From an uncultured Lachnospiraceae bacterium (lineage in GTDB: Bacteria > Bacillota > Clostridia > Lachnospirales > Lachnospiraceae), in contig CAJTPM010000013.1 in the NCBI GenBank assembly GCA_910578085.1, positions 1 through 63,393 of the forward strand: DNA of 63,393 nt, given 5' to 3'. Both the position numbers and the translations under genes were made by a program. The notes below the pieces were generated by a model. The model was not told the DNA's origin. It was given only the letters and a program-made list of their open reading frames with translations, and made no database searches. The stretch's first letter is position 1. Each line of letters opens with the position of its first letter. Positions 61,986-63,393 of this stretch are shown here, one piece after another.

Positions 61986-62776
61986 CACACCTTACCATTC
62001 TTTCTTTCATCTGCAAAATTGGGTTCTACAATCGTCGTATTTTCCAATATATCCGAACGATCTAATACTTTATTTACCGTTTTTATTACTATCCTTAAAT
62101 CGTTAACAAAAGATACTTTTTTCGTATATTCGACATCCAGCTTAAATCTTTTTTTCCATTCAAGTAAATTTCTTCCATTCACCTGTGAAAGTCCGGTCAA
62201 TCCAGGTCTCACATCATGTCGATGCTTTTCTTCCTCATTATAATAAGGCAAATATTCAACCAGCAATGGCCTTGGCCCGACAATCGACATATCTCCTTTT
62301 ACTATATTTATCAGTTCCGGAATCTCATCCAGGCTGGTTTTTCTGAGATATTTTCCATATAAATTCAGTCTTTCGGAATCAGGCATCAGTTTCCCATTCT
62401 TATCTTTTCGATTATTCATTGTTCGAAATTTTATCAGCTTAAATATAACCCCATCTTTTCCCGGTCTTTCCTGAATAAAAAAAGGATTGCCACACATATT
62501 TACAGCTCCGGAAATTGTCAATACTATAAATATAGGGCTCAATAATATAAGTGCTATTATCGATATCACAATATCCAAGGGCCGTTTTAAAAAAGCTTCA
62601 TACGGTCCATATGGTACGTGATATTTTTCTTCTCTTGCTTTCTGCTGTTGCTTTTTTGTTTTCTGATATGCAATAGCTCCCATTGCCATCCCAATTATTC
62701 CAGGTATAAATCTTAATAATGTCTTTTTCATATTCACAGATGTCTTTCTTTTACATACAATTATTCTCTTTACCAT
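61985..62776 (-). CDS. Initiating phosphoglycosyl transferase (PglC/WbaP family)
   Basis: 263 residues of the monotopic phosphoglycosyl transferase family. After a short hydrophobic start comes KRPLDIVISIIALILLSPIF, the re-entrant helix, then FKLIKFRTMNNR, the catalytic Asp-Glu dyad in KTSLDEIPELINI, and IVGPRPLLVEYLPYY. It transfers a sugar-1-phosphate to undecaprenyl phosphate at the inner face and so starts the repeat unit. The best-known small relatives use UDP-di-N-acetylbacillosamine; the neighbouring aminotransferase fits an amino-sugar donor. ATG 62776 follows the aminotransferase stop by 11 bp; ATG 62731 is an alternative. Confidence 0.93.
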   Translation of the reverse strand: MVKRIIVCKRKTSVNMKKTLLRFIPGIIGMAMGAIAYQKTKKQQQKAREEKYHVPYGPYEAFLKRPLDIVISIIALILLSPIFIVLTISGAVNMCGNPFFIQERPGKDGVIFKLIKFRTMNNRKDKNGKLMPDSERLNLYGKYLRKTSLDEIPELINIVKGDMSIVGPRPLLVEYLPYYNEEEKHRHDVRPGLTGLSQVNGRNLLEWKKRFKLDVEYTKKVSFVNDLRIVIKTVNKVLDRSDILENTTIVEPNFADERKNGKV

Positions 62777-62787
62777 CCTGATTATTT

Positions 62788-63393
62788 CTATTTAAAGCAC
62801 CTGATAATCACATCTATGATCCTCTCCTGTTCCCCCTCCGTCATCTTCACATCACTGGGCAGACACAGCCCCCTCTCAAAAATATCCATCCCCATATCCA
62901 GAGGCTTCCCATCCTTCCCGACAGTGCCGCCCCCGAGATACGCATTGCTCTCCGCCCTGCCGTTTCCTTCCCTCATCACAAATCCGTTCATCTGGATGAA
63001 TTTATTCATCCTGTAGACCGGCTGCATATGCATCGGCTTCCATATGGGACGCCCCTCTGCATTGATACTCTGTAACGCCTCCAGGATCTCATCCGGACAC
63101 GATTTTCCCTTTTCACTCCTGTAACCAAATCCCTTCTCCGACCTGACGCTCTCACATAACGCTTCCCGGTCAACCAGCAGACAGGATAACCAGAAATTCG
63201 GTGCACTGTTCTCCGCATCATAAGGATTCATCCGCACCGGCAGGCCTTTTAGCCCTTCCCTGTATCTCTCATAAATCTCTTTCTTCCTCTCGATATGCTC
63301 CCACAGATGCCCCCACTGCCCTCTCACCACTCCTGCAATCACATTGCTCATCCGGTAGTTATATCCCAGCTCTTCATGCTGGTACCAGGGCGC
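62788..63393 (-). CDS. DegT/DnrJ/EryC1/StrS aminotransferase (3' part)
   Basis: The frame is open to the right edge, so only the last ~201 residues are here. WYQHEELGYNYRMSNVIAGV is the conserved segment after the PLP lysine, and INAEGRPIWKPMHMQPVY is the C-terminal substrate part. ALCESVRSEK to the end is variable. The PLP-lysine itself lies outside. Such enzymes aminate a keto-sugar nucleotide; with PglC next to it, PglE-like formation of a 4-amino sugar is likely. Base composition is less AT-rich than the genes behind it, so the cassette boundary lies at about 62.78 kb. Confidence 0.92.
   Translation of the reverse strand, partial: APWYQHEELGYNYRMSNVIAGVVRGQWGHLWEHIERKKEIYERYREGLKGLPVRMNPYDAENSAPNFWLSCLLVDREALCESVRSEKGFGYRSEKGKSCPDEILEALQSINAEGRPIWKPMHMQPVYRMNKFIQMNGFVMREGNGRAESNAYLGGGTVGKDGKPLDMGMDIFERGLCLPSDVKMTEGEQERIIDVIIRCFK

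Noticed and set aside
1..63393. CRISPR array, integrase, transposase or prophage
   Set aside because: No regularly spaced repeats and no integrase, transposase or phage structural gene was recognised anywhere.

Overview
The window looks like a chromosomal segment of an anaerobic, spore-forming, low-to-mid GC Bacillota of the Lachnospiraceae type. Pointers are an S-box riboswitch, strong GGAGG ribosome binding sites, small CotF-like spore coat proteins, a BadF-type MurNAc/GlcNAc kinase next to murQ, a type III pantothenate kinase and a stand-alone small alarmone synthetase. Species cannot be named from the sequence alone. No tRNA, rRNA, CRISPR array, insertion sequence or prophage was recognised.

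Layout. 0-1 kb: a SAM-I (S-box) riboswitch with its terminator, reading leftwards to a gene outside the window, then a small unknown ORF and the frame-broken remains of a J-domain/Hsp70 pair. 1-15 kb: a probable cell-wall-sugar salvage region. On the minus strand are murQ, an esterase, a MurK-like kinase, a DUF5107/TPR protein, a MATE exporter and a complete oligopeptide ABC transporter (oppA-B-C-D-F). Facing them are an RpiR/MurR-type regulator with a consensus promoter and an alpha/beta hydrolase. 15-22 kb: housekeeping genes (murA, a LysM/G5/M23 cell-wall peptidase with a WalR-type box, dinB, a flavin reductase, a hendecad coiled-coil membrane protein, a RelP/RelQ-type synthetase). 22-30 kb: an 88-aa unknown, galE, a eukaryotic-type UDP-sugar pyrophosphorylase coupled to an HPt protein, two coat proteins, and an ECF S component with coaX and coaBC (pantothenate to CoA). 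30-37 kb: a LacI-regulated GH32 fructan/sucrose locus with a CUT1 ABC transporter, one permease of which is split by a frameshift, then a one-helix membrane protein. 37-41 kb: L-lactate dehydrogenase, azlCD and a second MATE exporter.

41.4-63.4 kb is one long leftward surface-polysaccharide operon entering from beyond the right edge. In order of transcription it encodes: a DegT aminotransferase, a PglC-like initiating phosphoglycosyl transferase, a methyltransferase, an ATP-grasp enzyme, a GT4, a TviB/WbpO-like dehydrogenase, a WbpP-like epimerase, a beta-rich unknown, a GT2, a Wzy-like polymerase, a GT4, a hexapeptide acetyltransferase, Wzx, a pyruvyl-transferase-family protein, an FrhB-like Fe-S protein, an AsnB-like amidotransferase, an acyltransferase-3, and capE-capF-capG for UDP-N-acetyl-L-fucosamine. 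The middle of the operon (about 45.2-62.8 kb) is visibly AT-rich while its two ends match the rest of the window. That is the usual look of an exchanged serotype cassette between conserved flanks. The inferred product is a Wzx/Wzy-type polysaccharide with FucNAc and GalNAcA (possibly amidated), with likely acetyl, methyl and perhaps pyruvyl or amino-acid decoration.
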